Positions 14,546-24,242 of a stretch of DNA of 64,000 nucleotides are shown here, piece by piece (within the stretch, counting starts at the first letter, position 1; each line of letters starts with the position of its first letter). The stretch covers positions 39,391 through 103,390 of the forward strand of contig NZ_MBTG01000025.1 in the NCBI RefSeq assembly GCF_002027705.1, given 5' to 3'. The notes below the pieces were generated by a model. The model had not been told where the DNA came from, ran no database searches, and saw only the letters and a list, made by a program, of their open reading frames with translations. Origin of the DNA: Paenibacillus ferrarius (GTDB lineage: Bacteria; Bacillota; Bacilli; Paenibacillales; NBRC-103111). The position numbers and the translations under genes were made by a program.

Positions 14546-16656
14546 TAATTTGCGCCTCCAGTAGGTGGTTTAGAGGCAGCACCGCCTGTTTGGCCTTGCC
14601 CATTTCCATTGTTGCCAACCGGGATTGCCGGTCCGCTGTTTTGTTGTTTGGGCGAAGGAGTAGGCGATGCCGTAGGGCTCGGCGATGCCGTTTTCCCACT
14701 CTTTTGATCCAAATAATCCTGATACGTGCGCGTGATCGAGTTAACTAGACTGTCGCCTTCTTTGATCAAGATGACAGCTTTTTTATCTGGAGAAACAATG
14801 ACTTTGACATCCAAATTCTGCGCCTTGGACACTTTTTCCGTTTTGTATTCGAAATTCTCATACTGAGCGTCGCTGACTACAATCTTGAACTCGGAATCCT
14901 TGCCTTCTGTCGTTGGCTTCACCGGAATGCTGACCGTTAATTGACCGGCATCTTCCGGCAATCCGTCACTAATAACCAATGAAATTTCAGCGCCGATGGA
15001 GACATCCTGATTTTTATCAAAAGGAAATTGCTTGATGACCTTGCCTTTGGCGACTTTATAGCTCTTCTCGCGCGTAATGCCATTCACAGGAAGCTTAAGA
15101 TTCAGCTTCGCAATCTGCGCCTTCGCTTCCGCTTCCGTCATGCCAACAAGATCAGGCATTTTAAACGTTTCCTTAGCTTTGCTGACGACAAATGTAATGG
15201 CTGCTTTGTCCAGTTCAAATTCGTCCCCAACAAGCGGCGTCTGTTTCAAAATTGTACCAGGCGTATCCTCGGTCGTCTCTTGGGTGAACGTAACCTGATC
15301 ATCATTGATACCAAGCGCTTGAAGCTTTAATTTGGCATCCTTGAGCAACTGTCCGACATAGCTCTCCATCTTGATTTTGGGAACGCCAGAACTAACATAA
15401 AGCGTCACTTTAGTCCCCACATTCATCCTCATCCCGCTCGGATCTTGACGAATAACGGTGTCCTTGGCCAGTTTGCTGTCTTTGTCATATTCAACCGTCG
15501 AACCGAGCTTAACCGCCGTGAGTTCAGCTTGAGCCTGAATCAACGGTTTGTTAATCACATTCGGAACCTCAACGGTTTCAACGGCGAACATCCCTCTCAC
15601 ATACCCGACCATGTACCACATCCCGCCCAGTACGATGAGCAGAACGGCAATCCAGATCAACGGCTTGGCCCATCCATTTCCTTTGGAAGGAGCTGATTCT
15701 TCGCGCAAAGCGGGCTTTTCGGGTTCGTCATCCTCGAACTTCGACAGTTGGTCGGCACGTATCGCAGGCATCACCAACGTACGCTCTTCATCCATCCCAT
15801 AAGCATCCCAGAAAGCAACCTTCGCTTCATTCCTGCGGTCCGGATTCAAACAGGTGTCCAAATCCTCCATCATGAGCTTCGCTGACTTGTAGCGTTCCTC
15901 GGGCTTTTTGCGCATGGCCTTCAAAATAATATTTTCCACACTTTGCGGGATGAGCGGGTTCACCTTGCGAGGCTCTTCCACATCTTCCTGCAAATGCTTG
16001 AGCGCTACCGAAATCGGGCTTTCACCCAGAAAGGGCAGCTTGGCCGTCAGCATTTGATACATGACGATACCTAGGGAATACAAATCGGACTTCTCGCCCG
16101 TATTCGTCCCTTTGGCATGCTCAGGCGAGAAATAGTGAACAGAACCAACAACCGATCCCGTTTGTGTAATGGTTGAGGAGGTTGCCGCACGCGCAATCCC
16201 AAAATCCGTCACTTTGACCCGGCCATTTTTGCCGATTAGAATATTGTGCGGCTTAATATCCCGGTGGATGATTTCATTATGGTGGGCGTGATCAAGCGCA
16301 TCGGCGATTTGACTCGCGAAATGAACGGCGTCTTCCACCTGAAGCGGGGCTTTTTCCTTGATTAAATCATTTAGCGTTTTGCCCTCTATGTATTCCATGA
16401 CAATGTAATGCACGTCTTCTTCTTGTCCCACATCATAAATACTGACGACATTAGGATGAGAAAGGGAAGCGGCTGCTTGAGCTTCTCTGCGAAAACGACG
16501 AATGAACTCTTCGTCATGCACATACTGCTGGCGCAGCACCTTCACAGCCACTTTACGGTTTAATAAAAGATCATGCCCTTTGTAAACCAAAGCCATGCCG
16601 CCTCCGCCAATGCGCTCTAGGATCTCATAGCGGCCTCCAAGCTTTCTACCGATCAA
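14545..16656 (-). CDS. prkC: PASTA-domain Ser/Thr protein kinase PrkC
   Basis: 703 aa. The cytoplasmic Hanks kinase (about 10-270) has GGGGMALVYKG, VAVKVL, HRDIKPHNIL and DFGIARA. A linker, one membrane helix (WIAVLLIVLGGMWYMVG, about 334-350), three PASTA repeats, then a C-terminal extracellular domain and a Pro/Gly/Asn-rich tail follow. PrkC senses peptidoglycan fragments and controls germination and cell-wall metabolism. Its ATG overlaps the prpC stop (ATGA), forming the classical kinase/phosphatase pair. Confidence 0.95.
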   Translation of the reverse strand: MIGRKLGGRYEILERIGGGGMALVYKGHDLLLNRKVAVKVLRQQYVHDEEFIRRFRREAQAAASLSHPNVVSIYDVGQEEDVHYIVMEYIEGKTLNDLIKEKAPLQVEDAVHFASQIADALDHAHHNEIIHRDIKPHNILIGKNGRVKVTDFGIARAATSSTITQTGSVVGSVHYFSPEHAKGTNTGEKSDLYSLGIVMYQMLTAKLPFLGESPISVALKHLQEDVEEPRKVNPLIPQSVENIILKAMRKKPEERYKSAKLMMEDLDTCLNPDRRNEAKVAFWDAYGMDEERTLVMPAIRADQLSKFEDDEPEKPALREESAPSKGNGWAKPLIWIAVLLIVLGGMWYMVGYVRGMFAVETVEVPNVINKPLIQAQAELTAVKLGSTVEYDKDSKLAKDTVIRQDPSGMRMNVGTKVTLYVSSGVPKIKMESYVGQLLKDAKLKLQALGINDDQVTFTQETTEDTPGTILKQTPLVGDEFELDKAAITFVVSKAKETFKMPDLVGMTEAEAKAQIAKLNLKLPVNGITREKSYKVAKGKVIKQFPFDKNQDVSIGAEISLVISDGLPEDAGQLTVSIPVKPTTEGKDSEFKIVVSDAQYENFEYKTEKVSKAQNLDVKVIVSPDKKAVILIKEGDSLVNSITRTYQDYLDQKSGKTASPSPTASPTPSPKQQNSGPAIPVGNNGNGQGQTGGAASKPPTGGAN

Positions 16657-17417
16657 TTCTCATCACCCCTTTTTTCGTCCGAATCCTGATCATGTGCAAG
16701 TAAAACGACCGTTACATTGTCATCTCCGCCTTCATCAAGCGCGCGTGCAATCAATTGTTCCGCAGCATCTTCCAATTTCGCATGAGATTTGATAATACCC
16801 ATAATGTCACTGGAGTCCACTAATCCGCTCAGACCATCGCTGCAAATCAGAATCGTGTCTCCCGGGCGCCAAGGGTATTCATAAAGATCCACCTCTACGC
16901 CTGGCTCTGTGCCAAGTGCCCGCGTAATCCAATTCCGCCTAGGATGATGATCCGCCTCTTCGATGGTAATCTGCCCGTTCTTCACGAGCTCATATACGAG
17001 CGAATGATCTTCTGTCAGCTGAGTGATCGCATCATCTGTTATTTTATAAGCACGGCTGTCGCCGATATGCCCGATAATAAGAAGCTCCTGCGAAGCAATA
17101 ATGGCAACAACCGTCGTTCCCATCCCATGATAATTTTCCTGCCCTGAAGCAAACTCATAAATCTTCTCATTTGCATTCTCAATAGCTTCCTTCAGCACTT
17201 GCTTGCGAGCTTCCACGGGCATTCCCCGATGGATCGACTGCAACTGCTCTTGGATCATATCGATAGCCATTTGACTGGCGATATCACCAGCCTGATGTCC
17301 CCCCATACCATCAGCAACAATAGCCAAAGAAAGGCCACCCAGCTCAGGTTGTATAGTGGCGCGGTCCTCATTCACTTGACGGACTTTACCGATATCGGTA
17401 CGGCTTACCATCTTCAT
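16653..17417 (-). CDS. prpC: PP2C-type protein phosphatase PrpC (Stp)
   Basis: 254 aa. Metal-binding motifs DIGKVRQVNEDR, VADGMGGHQAGD, GDSRAY, SDGLSGLVD and GGDDNVTVV are all present. It dephosphorylates PrkC and its substrates. It lies between rlmN and prkC, the usual order in Firmicutes. Confidence 0.96.
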   Translation of the reverse strand: MKMVSRTDIGKVRQVNEDRATIQPELGGLSLAIVADGMGGHQAGDIASQMAIDMIQEQLQSIHRGMPVEARKQVLKEAIENANEKIYEFASGQENYHGMGTTVVAIIASQELLIIGHIGDSRAYKITDDAITQLTEDHSLVYELVKNGQITIEEADHHPRRNWITRALGTEPGVEVDLYEYPWRPGDTILICSDGLSGLVDSSDIMGIIKSHAKLEDAAEQLIARALDEGGDDNVTVVLLAHDQDSDEKRGDEN

Positions 17418-17432
17418 CCGGATTTCACCTCA

Positions 17433-18509
17433 TTACTTGCTCTCCATATGCTTAGCGCGCAATTGCCCGCAGGCAGCTGCAATATCACTGCCTTGTTCAC
17501 GGCGTATGGTGGCGTTAATTTTGCCCTTCTCAAGAATACGCTGGAAGGTGAAAATATCATCTCTGGGCGTACGTTTGAAATCCCGTTCAGCTACGAAATT
17601 CACAGGAATCAGGTTCACGTGGCTAAGCGGCATATCCTTCAATACCAGGGCTAGCTCCTCAGCATGCTCCGGTTGGTCATTCACTTCCCCCATAAGGGCA
17701 TACTCAAACGTAATGCGTCTGCCTGTTTTGGCAATATAATACTTGCAAGCTTCAATTAAATCTACGAAAGGAAATCTGCGATTTACCGGCATCAGCTTGG
17801 AACGAAGCTTATCGTTCGGCGCATGAATGGAAATCGCCAAATTCACTTGCAGATTCTCATCAGCGAATTTGTAGATGTTCGGCACGATCCCGCTCGTCGA
17901 TACCGTGATATGACGTTGTCCAATGTTTAGCCCCTTCGGATGAATCATAACACGCAGGAAATTCATCGTCGCTTCATAATTCTCAAACGGCTCGCCGATT
18001 CCCATGATCACGATAGAGGAAATACGTTCCTCGGTTTCATCCAGCAGCTTCTGCGCTTTGACAACTTGAGCGACAATCTCCCCAGGTCTAAGATCCCTTT
18101 TGAGACCGCCCAGCGTAGAGGCGCAGAACGTACAGCCTACTCGGCAGCCTACCTGCGTAGTAACACAAATGCTGTTGCCGTAGTTATGCTTCATGACAAC
18201 CGTTTCAATCGCATTCTTATCTTCCAGCTCAAATAGAAACTTGACCGTACCATCTTGCGATTGATACTTGGCGATCTCGGTCAATGTTACAAATTCAAAC
18301 TGATCCTTCAGTTTGTCACGCAGCGTCTTCGGCAAATTCGACATCTCGTCAAAGCTGAATACGCGCTTTATATACAACCAGTCAAAAATTTGTCCGGCAC
18401 GAAACGAGGATTCGCCGTTCTCTTTCACCCAGCTCTGCCACTCATCCCAATTCAAATCATACACAAACGGTTTCACATTCTCACTTACTTTGCTAATCAT
18501 ATTTATCAC
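17433..18509 (-). CDS. rlmN: 23S rRNA (adenine2503-C2)-methyltransferase RlmN
   Basis: 358 aa radical-SAM enzyme with C122-x3-C126-x2-C129 for the 4Fe-4S cluster and a C-terminal catalytic Cys in ACGQLRAKH. It methylates A2503 of 23S rRNA and A37 of some tRNAs. The start is either GTG (18509) or the ATG three codons later; the ribosome site is weak, perhaps because of coupling to the small ORF overlapping it. Confidence 0.96.
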   Translation of the reverse strand: MINMISKVSENVKPFVYDLNWDEWQSWVKENGESSFRAGQIFDWLYIKRVFSFDEMSNLPKTLRDKLKDQFEFVTLTEIAKYQSQDGTVKFLFELEDKNAIETVVMKHNYGNSICVTTQVGCRVGCTFCASTLGGLKRDLRPGEIVAQVVKAQKLLDETEERISSIVIMGIGEPFENYEATMNFLRVMIHPKGLNIGQRHITVSTSGIVPNIYKFADENLQVNLAISIHAPNDKLRSKLMPVNRRFPFVDLIEACKYYIAKTGRRITFEYALMGEVNDQPEHAEELALVLKDMPLSHVNLIPVNFVAERDFKRTPRDDIFTFQRILEKGKINATIRREQGSDIAAACGQLRAKHMESK

Positions 18510-18687
18510 AACCTGTTATTATTTGGTCTATTTTTTTGCTAATCTCATGTATTTTATCACAAAGCGGGCACGAACACACATCCTCATCTACGGCAGCTGC
18601 CAGTAAACGCGGAAAATACTTTCGTTCCCATGTGGAATCGCGCCAAAATTCGCGAATGACCTGCGCAGTGGGCAGGTCATTCTTCAT
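18493..18687 (-). CDS. Small Cys-containing ORF between rsmB and rlmN (uncertain)
   Basis: 64 aa, ending just inside rlmN (overlap 18493-18509). It contains CSCPLC, a possible half zinc knuckle, and WERKYFPRLLAAAV. No good ribosome site precedes the ATG. Its 5' end overlaps a perfect 11-bp inverted repeat (GAATGACCTGC / GCAGGTCATTC, about 18655-18683), which may be a transcriptional attenuator rather than coding sequence. No family is recognised. Confidence 0.3.
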   Translation of the reverse strand: MKNDLPTAQVIREFWRDSTWERKYFPRLLAAAVDEDVCSCPLCDKIHEISKKIDQIITGCDKYD

Positions 18688-18721
18688 GTGCGAGAGCAGC
18701 TTATGCGTTCATGTCCCCATG

Positions 18722-20179
18722 CTAAGCACGCTTGCGCAGCCGAGCGATAAAGAAGCCATCCGAGTGGAACTGCTGCGGAAGGATTTGCACCATCCCAGCT
18801 GCAGCCGCTGCTGGATCAATACTTGCAAAGCGATCCGCTGGCAGCGGATCGAGTTCGAATTCACTGTGGTCAGCGAGGAATCGCTCAACCATGCCGGCGT
18901 TCTCAGCGTGTTCAATCGTGCACGTGCTGTAGACCAGCACGCCGCCTGGCTTCAGCAGCCGATGCACGCGACTCAAGATACCGTACTGAAGCTCGCTGAT
19001 TGCGTCGATTTCCGCTTCTTGCTTCGCCCACTTAAGATCCGGCTTGCGGCGAATGACCCCGAGGCCCGAGCAGGGCGCATCCAGCAGGATGCGGTCGAAC
19101 GACTCCGCCGCAAAGTGCTCGTCCAGCTTCGCAGCATCCATCACCAGCGTCTGAATGGACGACAGTCCCAGACGCTCTGCTTGATCGGCGATCAGCTTCT
19201 GCTTGTGCTCATGCAGATCACAAGCCCAAATCTTGCCCGCATCGTCCATCTTCTCGGCGATGTGCGCGGTCTTGCCGCCAGGGGCGGCGCAGCAGTCCAG
19301 CACCGTCATCCCTGGACGCGGATCCAGAGCTTCAGCGACGAGCATCGAGCTCTCGTCTTGAATCGAGTAGTCCCCATGCTGGAAGCCGGGGGTCAAAGCC
19401 ATGTTCCCGGCCCCCTGCACAAGGATGCCGGCCGGGGCCAGCTCTGACGCTTCCGCGCTGAGACCGCTGCCCTGGAGCTGCTCCAGCAGCTCGGGGCGGC
19501 TGCGCCGTCTCGCGTTCGCGCGAATGCTCACGTGCGGCGGCTCGTTGTTCGCCGCACAGATCTGTTCCGTCAGCTCGGCGCCCAGCTGACGGATCCATCG
19601 GCGCACGAGCCACTCCGGGTGGGAGTGGCCCAGCGCAATGCGCTTCACATCGCCGAGCGCAGCCGGCAATGTAAGCTCGGCTTTGCTGCGAATGATCGCG
19701 CGCAGCACGCCGTTGACCATGCCCGAGATGCCTTGATGGCCTCGGCGCTTCGCGATATTGACCGCTTCGCTCACGACCGCATGGTCGGGGATGCGGTCCA
19801 AATAATGCAGCTGATAGAAACTCAGCCGCAGCAAGCAGCGAACCCAGGGCTCCAGCTTGGCAAGCCCCTTGCTCACAAACCGTTCCAAGAAGAAATCAAT
19901 CGTATTTCTCCGTCCAATGGTACCGTACACAAGCTCTGTCGCCAGTCCCGCATCCGATCGTTCCAATGCATGCTTTTGCAGGATCTGGTTCAGCAGCAAA
20001 TTGCTGTACGCTTGATTCTCTTCCACCCGAATCAAGACATCCAGCGCCGCATCTCGGGCAGAATGCTTAACAGCGCTGCTCTTCGCAGCGCCTGAGGAAG
20101 ATTTTGGCGCCGAGGGCTTGCCAGCTCTGGGCGATTTCTGAAGTCCATGTTGCGGACGAGTTGGTTTTTCCGTTGACAA
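18722..20179 (-). CDS. rsmB: 16S rRNA (cytosine967-C5)-methyltransferase RsmB
   Basis: 485 aa from a TTG behind GAGG. A basic low-complexity leader (about 1-40) precedes the NusB-like RNA-binding domain (about 42-170). The Rossmann methyltransferase follows, with CCAAPGGKTAHIAEKM, the catalytic Cys in DAPCSGLGVIRRKPD, and YSTCTIEHAEN. It methylates C967 of 16S rRNA. The central 900 bases are markedly GC-rich compared with fmt. Confidence 0.96.
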   Translation of the reverse strand: MSTEKPTRPQHGLQKSPRAGKPSAPKSSSGAAKSSAVKHSARDAALDVLIRVEENQAYSNLLLNQILQKHALERSDAGLATELVYGTIGRRNTIDFFLERFVSKGLAKLEPWVRCLLRLSFYQLHYLDRIPDHAVVSEAVNIAKRRGHQGISGMVNGVLRAIIRSKAELTLPAALGDVKRIALGHSHPEWLVRRWIRQLGAELTEQICAANNEPPHVSIRANARRRSRPELLEQLQGSGLSAEASELAPAGILVQGAGNMALTPGFQHGDYSIQDESSMLVAEALDPRPGMTVLDCCAAPGGKTAHIAEKMDDAGKIWACDLHEHKQKLIADQAERLGLSSIQTLVMDAAKLDEHFAAESFDRILLDAPCSGLGVIRRKPDLKWAKQEAEIDAISELQYGILSRVHRLLKPGGVLVYSTCTIEHAENAGMVERFLADHSEFELDPLPADRFASIDPAAAAAGMVQILPQQFHSDGFFIARLRKRA

Positions 20180-20229
20180 ATCAACTACCTCATTTTTTGT
20201 TAAGTAATAATGAATTTAAGTCTAAGCCG

Positions 20230-21207
20230 CTATTCGTTCCCGCCGCCCAATACCGTTCCCGCTGCGATTTGCACGCCTCGAATAAATTCAGCAACAGGCA
20301 TCGCCTTTTTGCCGGAAGGTTGAATGTGCGTCAGCCATAGTGTGCCTTCGCCAGTCATGACTTCAATGCCTAGCTCACTGCTGCCAAGGACAGTCCCCGG
20401 GGCAGGGGCGTCGGCACCTAGCGCCAAACTTCTGCTTCTAGGCTCCGAAGCACTCTTCGGATTCGCGCTAGCCCATACCTTCATGACCTCGCCATTCCAT
20501 AACGTATAAGCGCCTGGGAAAGGATTTAAGCCACGCACTTGATTCCACAGCTCCACAGCAGAACGCGACCAGTCGATCAGCTCGTCCTCTCTGCGAATAT
20601 TCGGCGAATAAACGGCATCAGCCTCATTTTGCACAACAGCCTGAATACGGCCAGCCAGTAAATCCGGCAATGTGCGCTTCAAGAGATCAGCCCCGGCAAG
20701 GCTTAGCTTCTCGAACAAAGAGCCCGTCGTATCCGTATCTTCAATCGGAAGCTCCACTTTGGATATCATATCGCCGGTATCCAGACCAACAGCCATATAC
20801 ATAATCGTAACGCCAGTCACCGCTTCACCCTGCATCACGGCATGATGAATCGGCGCTCCGCCACGATATTTGGGCAGCAGCGACGCATGAATATTAATGC
20901 AGCCGTATTGCGGCAAATCCAGCACCGCTTTGGGCAAAATTTGCCCATACGCAGCAGTTACAATTAAATCTGGCTTTAATTGACGCAAGACCTCAACAGA
21001 ATCCGCTTCACGCAGCTTCACCGGCTGAAGCACAGGAATGCCATGCTTCTCCGCTTCCACCTTCACCGGCGTCGGCGTCAGGACGCGTTTGCGTCCCTTC
21101 GGCCGATCCGGTTGCGTAACAACCGTTGTGACGTTGTAGCCTTGCTCCAGCAGCGCTTGCAGGGATGGGACGGCAAAGTCCGGAGTGCCCATGAAAATAA
21201 TATTCAC
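20230..21207 (-). CDS. fmt: Methionyl-tRNA formyltransferase
   Basis: 325 aa. FMGTPDFAVPSL, the catalytic region INIHASLLPKYRGGAPIHHA, and GVTIMYMAVGLDTGDM are diagnostic. It formylates initiator Met-tRNA. Its start overlaps def (ATGA), so formylation and deformylation are encoded together, as usual. Confidence 0.97.
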   Translation of the reverse strand: MNIIFMGTPDFAVPSLQALLEQGYNVTTVVTQPDRPKGRKRVLTPTPVKVEAEKHGIPVLQPVKLREADSVEVLRQLKPDLIVTAAYGQILPKAVLDLPQYGCINIHASLLPKYRGGAPIHHAVMQGEAVTGVTIMYMAVGLDTGDMISKVELPIEDTDTTGSLFEKLSLAGADLLKRTLPDLLAGRIQAVVQNEADAVYSPNIRREDELIDWSRSAVELWNQVRGLNPFPGAYTLWNGEVMKVWASANPKSASEPRSRSLALGADAPAPGTVLGSSELGIEVMTGEGTLWLTHIQPSGKKAMPVAEFIRGVQIAAGTVLGGGNE

Positions 21208-21686
21208 TCGGCATCTTCCTCTTCATCGCTCGTATATGTTTTTGTTGCCAGATCGGTGAACAGAATACCATTCAGATGGTCGATTTCGTGGAAAATACAA
21301 CGAGCCAGCAATTCTGTCCCCGTTACTTCAATCGGATTTCCGTTGCGATCTTGACCTTTCGCGGTCACATTCAACGGCCGAGTTACATCCCCGCGCAGAC
21401 CAGGAATACTCAAGCAGCCTTCTGCCCCAATTTGTTCACCGTCGGAAGTGACCACTTCTGGATTGACCATTTCAATCAGTCCACCGTGCTCTTCGCCGCA
21501 ATCCATCACGATGACACGTTTGAGAATACCGATTTGGGGAGCGGCAAGACCTACACCCTCTGCCTCATACATCGTATCAGCCATGTCGTTAAGCAACTTG
21601 TGCAGATTGGAGTTAAATTTGGTTACTGTGATCGCTTTTTCACGCAGCACAGGATCTGGATCTTTGACAATAATGCGAATAGCCAT
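21204..21686 (-). CDS. def: Peptide deformylase
   Basis: 160 aa from the ATG at 21686 (AAAGGTAGG upstream); an upstream in-frame GTG would add three residues. Motifs GVGLAAPQIG, EGCLSIPG and HEIDHLNG supply the metal ligands Cys, His, His and the catalytic Glu. It removes the N-formyl group from nascent chains. Confidence 0.96.
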   Translation of the reverse strand: MAIRIIVKDPDPVLREKAITVTKFNSNLHKLLNDMADTMYEAEGVGLAAPQIGILKRVIVMDCGEEHGGLIEMVNPEVVTSDGEQIGAEGCLSIPGLRGDVTRPLNVTAKGQDRNGNPIEVTGTELLARCIFHEIDHLNGILFTDLATKTYTSDEEEDAE

Positions 21687-21728
21687 AATGTGCACCTACC
21701 TTTGAAAGTCTTCTCTATTTGGGGTTCC

Positions 21729-24242
21729 TTACATCAAATATTGCGGGTCAACATCCACGCTAATCTGCAGTTTCTCCTTCGCCGAGCGCTCCTCAAACCA
21801 CGCTACGGTGCGGCCTACAATGTCTGCAGCCTGATCTTCCCCTCGATATTTTACCACGCATTGGAACCGATATCTATCTTTGATTCGGGAAATAGGCGAT
21901 GCAACAGGCCCTAACACATCCATATGAAAGGAGGAATCCATTGATACCACATTCGCAAATAGATCCATCTGCTTGGTTGAATACTCCAAAGCAATCTCTT
22001 TCAGCCGCGTTACGAAAGCTTCCGCAGACCGCACCAAGAGGGGAACGGACTCATGCGAAAAGGTGACCAAAATCAGCCGCTGATACGGTGGATACCCTAA
22101 ATTCGCCCTGATATCCAGCTCATGATTGGCAAAAGCAATATAATCATGCTGACTGGCATATTGCACGCTGTAATGCTCAGGGGTGTAGGTCTGGACGAAT
22201 ACTTCGCCCTGCTTTTCATGACGGCCTGCTCGTCCTGCCACCTGTGTCAACAGCTGAAAAGTGCGCTCTGCTGACCGAAAGTCGGGGATATTCAGCACGG
22301 TATCTGCCGCAATAACACCCACTAAGGTCACATCTGGGAAATCCAGCCCTTTGGCCACCATCTGTGTGCCTAAGAGGACATCGGCCTGCTTCTCCCGAAA
22401 CATGGTCAGCCACTTTTCATGCGACCCTTTCTCCGTCGTCGTATCGACGTCCATCCGGATGACGCGAATGCCAGGGAAAATTTTACTGAGTTCCTCTTCC
22501 ACACGCTGCGTTCCCGTCCCAAAATGACGAATATGCTCGGACTGGCAGCTCGGGCACTGCGTCACTTCACGTTCCGCGTAGCCGCAGTAGTGACAGCGCA
22601 GCATCCGCGAGCTTTGATGATACGTCAGCGAAATGTCGCAATGCGGACATGTGGACACGAAGCCGCATGTGCGGCACATCACGAATGTCGCATAGCCGCG
22701 TCGATTCAAGAGCAAAACAATCTGTTCCTTCTTTTGTAACCGATCTTCGATCGCTTTATACAAGGACCTGCTGAACATGGAGCGATTGCCGTTCTTGAGC
22801 TCCTCGCGCATATCGACAATAGCGACCGGCGGCATCGGCCTGCTGGCCACGCGTTCGCGCATCGTGAGCAGCCGGAATGGAGGCTTTTCTCGATCCCGGC
22901 GGCGCCTTGTCAGCTCGATGCTTTCCAGCGAAGGTGTCGCTGAACCGAGTACCACCACCGCGTTCTGCTGCTTCGCCCTTTGCACCGCAACATCCCGGGT
23001 ATGGTATTTAGGGCTTTCCTCCTGCTTATAGGAAGACTCGTGTTCTTCATCAATAATAATAAGTCCAATTTGGGTAAAAGGAGCAAATATCGCGGAACGA
23101 GCGCCGATCACAACTTTCACTTGCTTCCGCGTTATTTTGCGCCATTCATCATAACGTTCGCCATTTGACAGACGACTGTGCAGGACAGCGACCAGATCGC
23201 CGAATCGTCCTTTAAAACGCTCTACCATTTGTGGTGTCAACGAAATTTCCGGAACAAGCACAATCGCTTCTTTGCCCATATCCAGACATTGCTGAATCGA
23301 TTGCAGATAGACCTCGGTTTTACCGCTTCCCGTAACCCCGTGCAGCAGGAACACTTCATTCCTCTGATCCGCTACGGCATCGCGGATTTCCGTGAAGACA
23401 CCAGTCTGCTCTTCTGTTAACGGAAGCGGCTTGGTCCGAGCAAAAGCACGACCCGCATAAGGGTCGCGCATCACCTCGACTTCGCGCAGCTCGATCCAGC
23501 CGCGATCCGCCAAGCTTTTGACCGTACTCGCCCCGACCTCAATCGTTTCCATCAAGGCGGTCAGCCGAATCGCATGCGGATGCTCCATCAGATAGCGCAG
23601 CACATCCTTTTGCTTGTTCGCTCTGGCAGGAAGCTCGAGCAGAGCCTCCTCCAAGCCCAATCCGCCGGCCGGAGGAAACACCGTCAGCGCCTTCTTCGTG
23701 TTCATGCGGTCTTTGACCTTCTGTTCCTCCGTAAGGATGCCGGTGCTGAGCAATTGTTTGATTAAGGCGCCTTCACTCGCGAAACGCTCCATCAAGGCGT
23801 CCATCGAAACCGATCCTTTGGACTTGACAAAGCGAACAATTTCTTGGAGATCTGACATCTCCAGCAGCGCTTGCTCACCAGACTCCTCGCCAACCCCAAT
23901 CATGCGCTCATATTTCGCTTTGAGCGCAGCAGGCAGCATCGCTTGCAGCGCCGTAACTTCATGACACAAGTACATGCGGCTGACCCATCTGCCAAGCATG
24001 ACGAGTTCTTCTGTGAGCGGAGGCACCAAATCCAGGACGTTCATAATTGGTTTAATCCGCTTGACATCCACCTGCGTGTCCGCATGCAGCTCAACGACGA
24101 AGCCCTGCAGCACCCTCGGGCCAAAAGGCACGCCTACCCGACTGCCAACTTCCACCCATTTGGTTAACGAGGCCGGAACTTCATAGTCGAAGGCACGGTT
24201 CGTTTGCTTCGCAGGGACATCGACAATCACTTTAGCGTACAT
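21729..24242 (-). CDS. priA: Primosomal protein N' (replication restart helicase PriA)
   Basis: 837 aa from MYAKVIVDV (ATG 24242, behind GAGGAACGC); an in-frame extension to 24305 reads through coaBC and is not likely. It has an N-terminal 3'-end binding domain, Walker A GVTGSGKT, DEEH, and a zinc-binding insert with paired CxxC motifs (CRTCGFVSTCPHC, CHYCGY, CPSC). It restarts collapsed forks. The gene overlaps the 3' end of coaBC by 11 bases. Confidence 0.96.
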   Translation of the reverse strand: MYAKVIVDVPAKQTNRAFDYEVPASLTKWVEVGSRVGVPFGPRVLQGFVVELHADTQVDVKRIKPIMNVLDLVPPLTEELVMLGRWVSRMYLCHEVTALQAMLPAALKAKYERMIGVGEESGEQALLEMSDLQEIVRFVKSKGSVSMDALMERFASEGALIKQLLSTGILTEEQKVKDRMNTKKALTVFPPAGGLGLEEALLELPARANKQKDVLRYLMEHPHAIRLTALMETIEVGASTVKSLADRGWIELREVEVMRDPYAGRAFARTKPLPLTEEQTGVFTEIRDAVADQRNEVFLLHGVTGSGKTEVYLQSIQQCLDMGKEAIVLVPEISLTPQMVERFKGRFGDLVAVLHSRLSNGERYDEWRKITRKQVKVVIGARSAIFAPFTQIGLIIIDEEHESSYKQEESPKYHTRDVAVQRAKQQNAVVVLGSATPSLESIELTRRRRDREKPPFRLLTMRERVASRPMPPVAIVDMREELKNGNRSMFSRSLYKAIEDRLQKKEQIVLLLNRRGYATFVMCRTCGFVSTCPHCDISLTYHQSSRMLRCHYCGYAEREVTQCPSCQSEHIRHFGTGTQRVEEELSKIFPGIRVIRMDVDTTTEKGSHEKWLTMFREKQADVLLGTQMVAKGLDFPDVTLVGVIAADTVLNIPDFRSAERTFQLLTQVAGRAGRHEKQGEVFVQTYTPEHYSVQYASQHDYIAFANHELDIRANLGYPPYQRLILVTFSHESVPLLVRSAEAFVTRLKEIALEYSTKQMDLFANVVSMDSSFHMDVLGPVASPISRIKDRYRFQCVVKYRGEDQAADIVGRTVAWFEERSAKEKLQISVDVDPQYLM

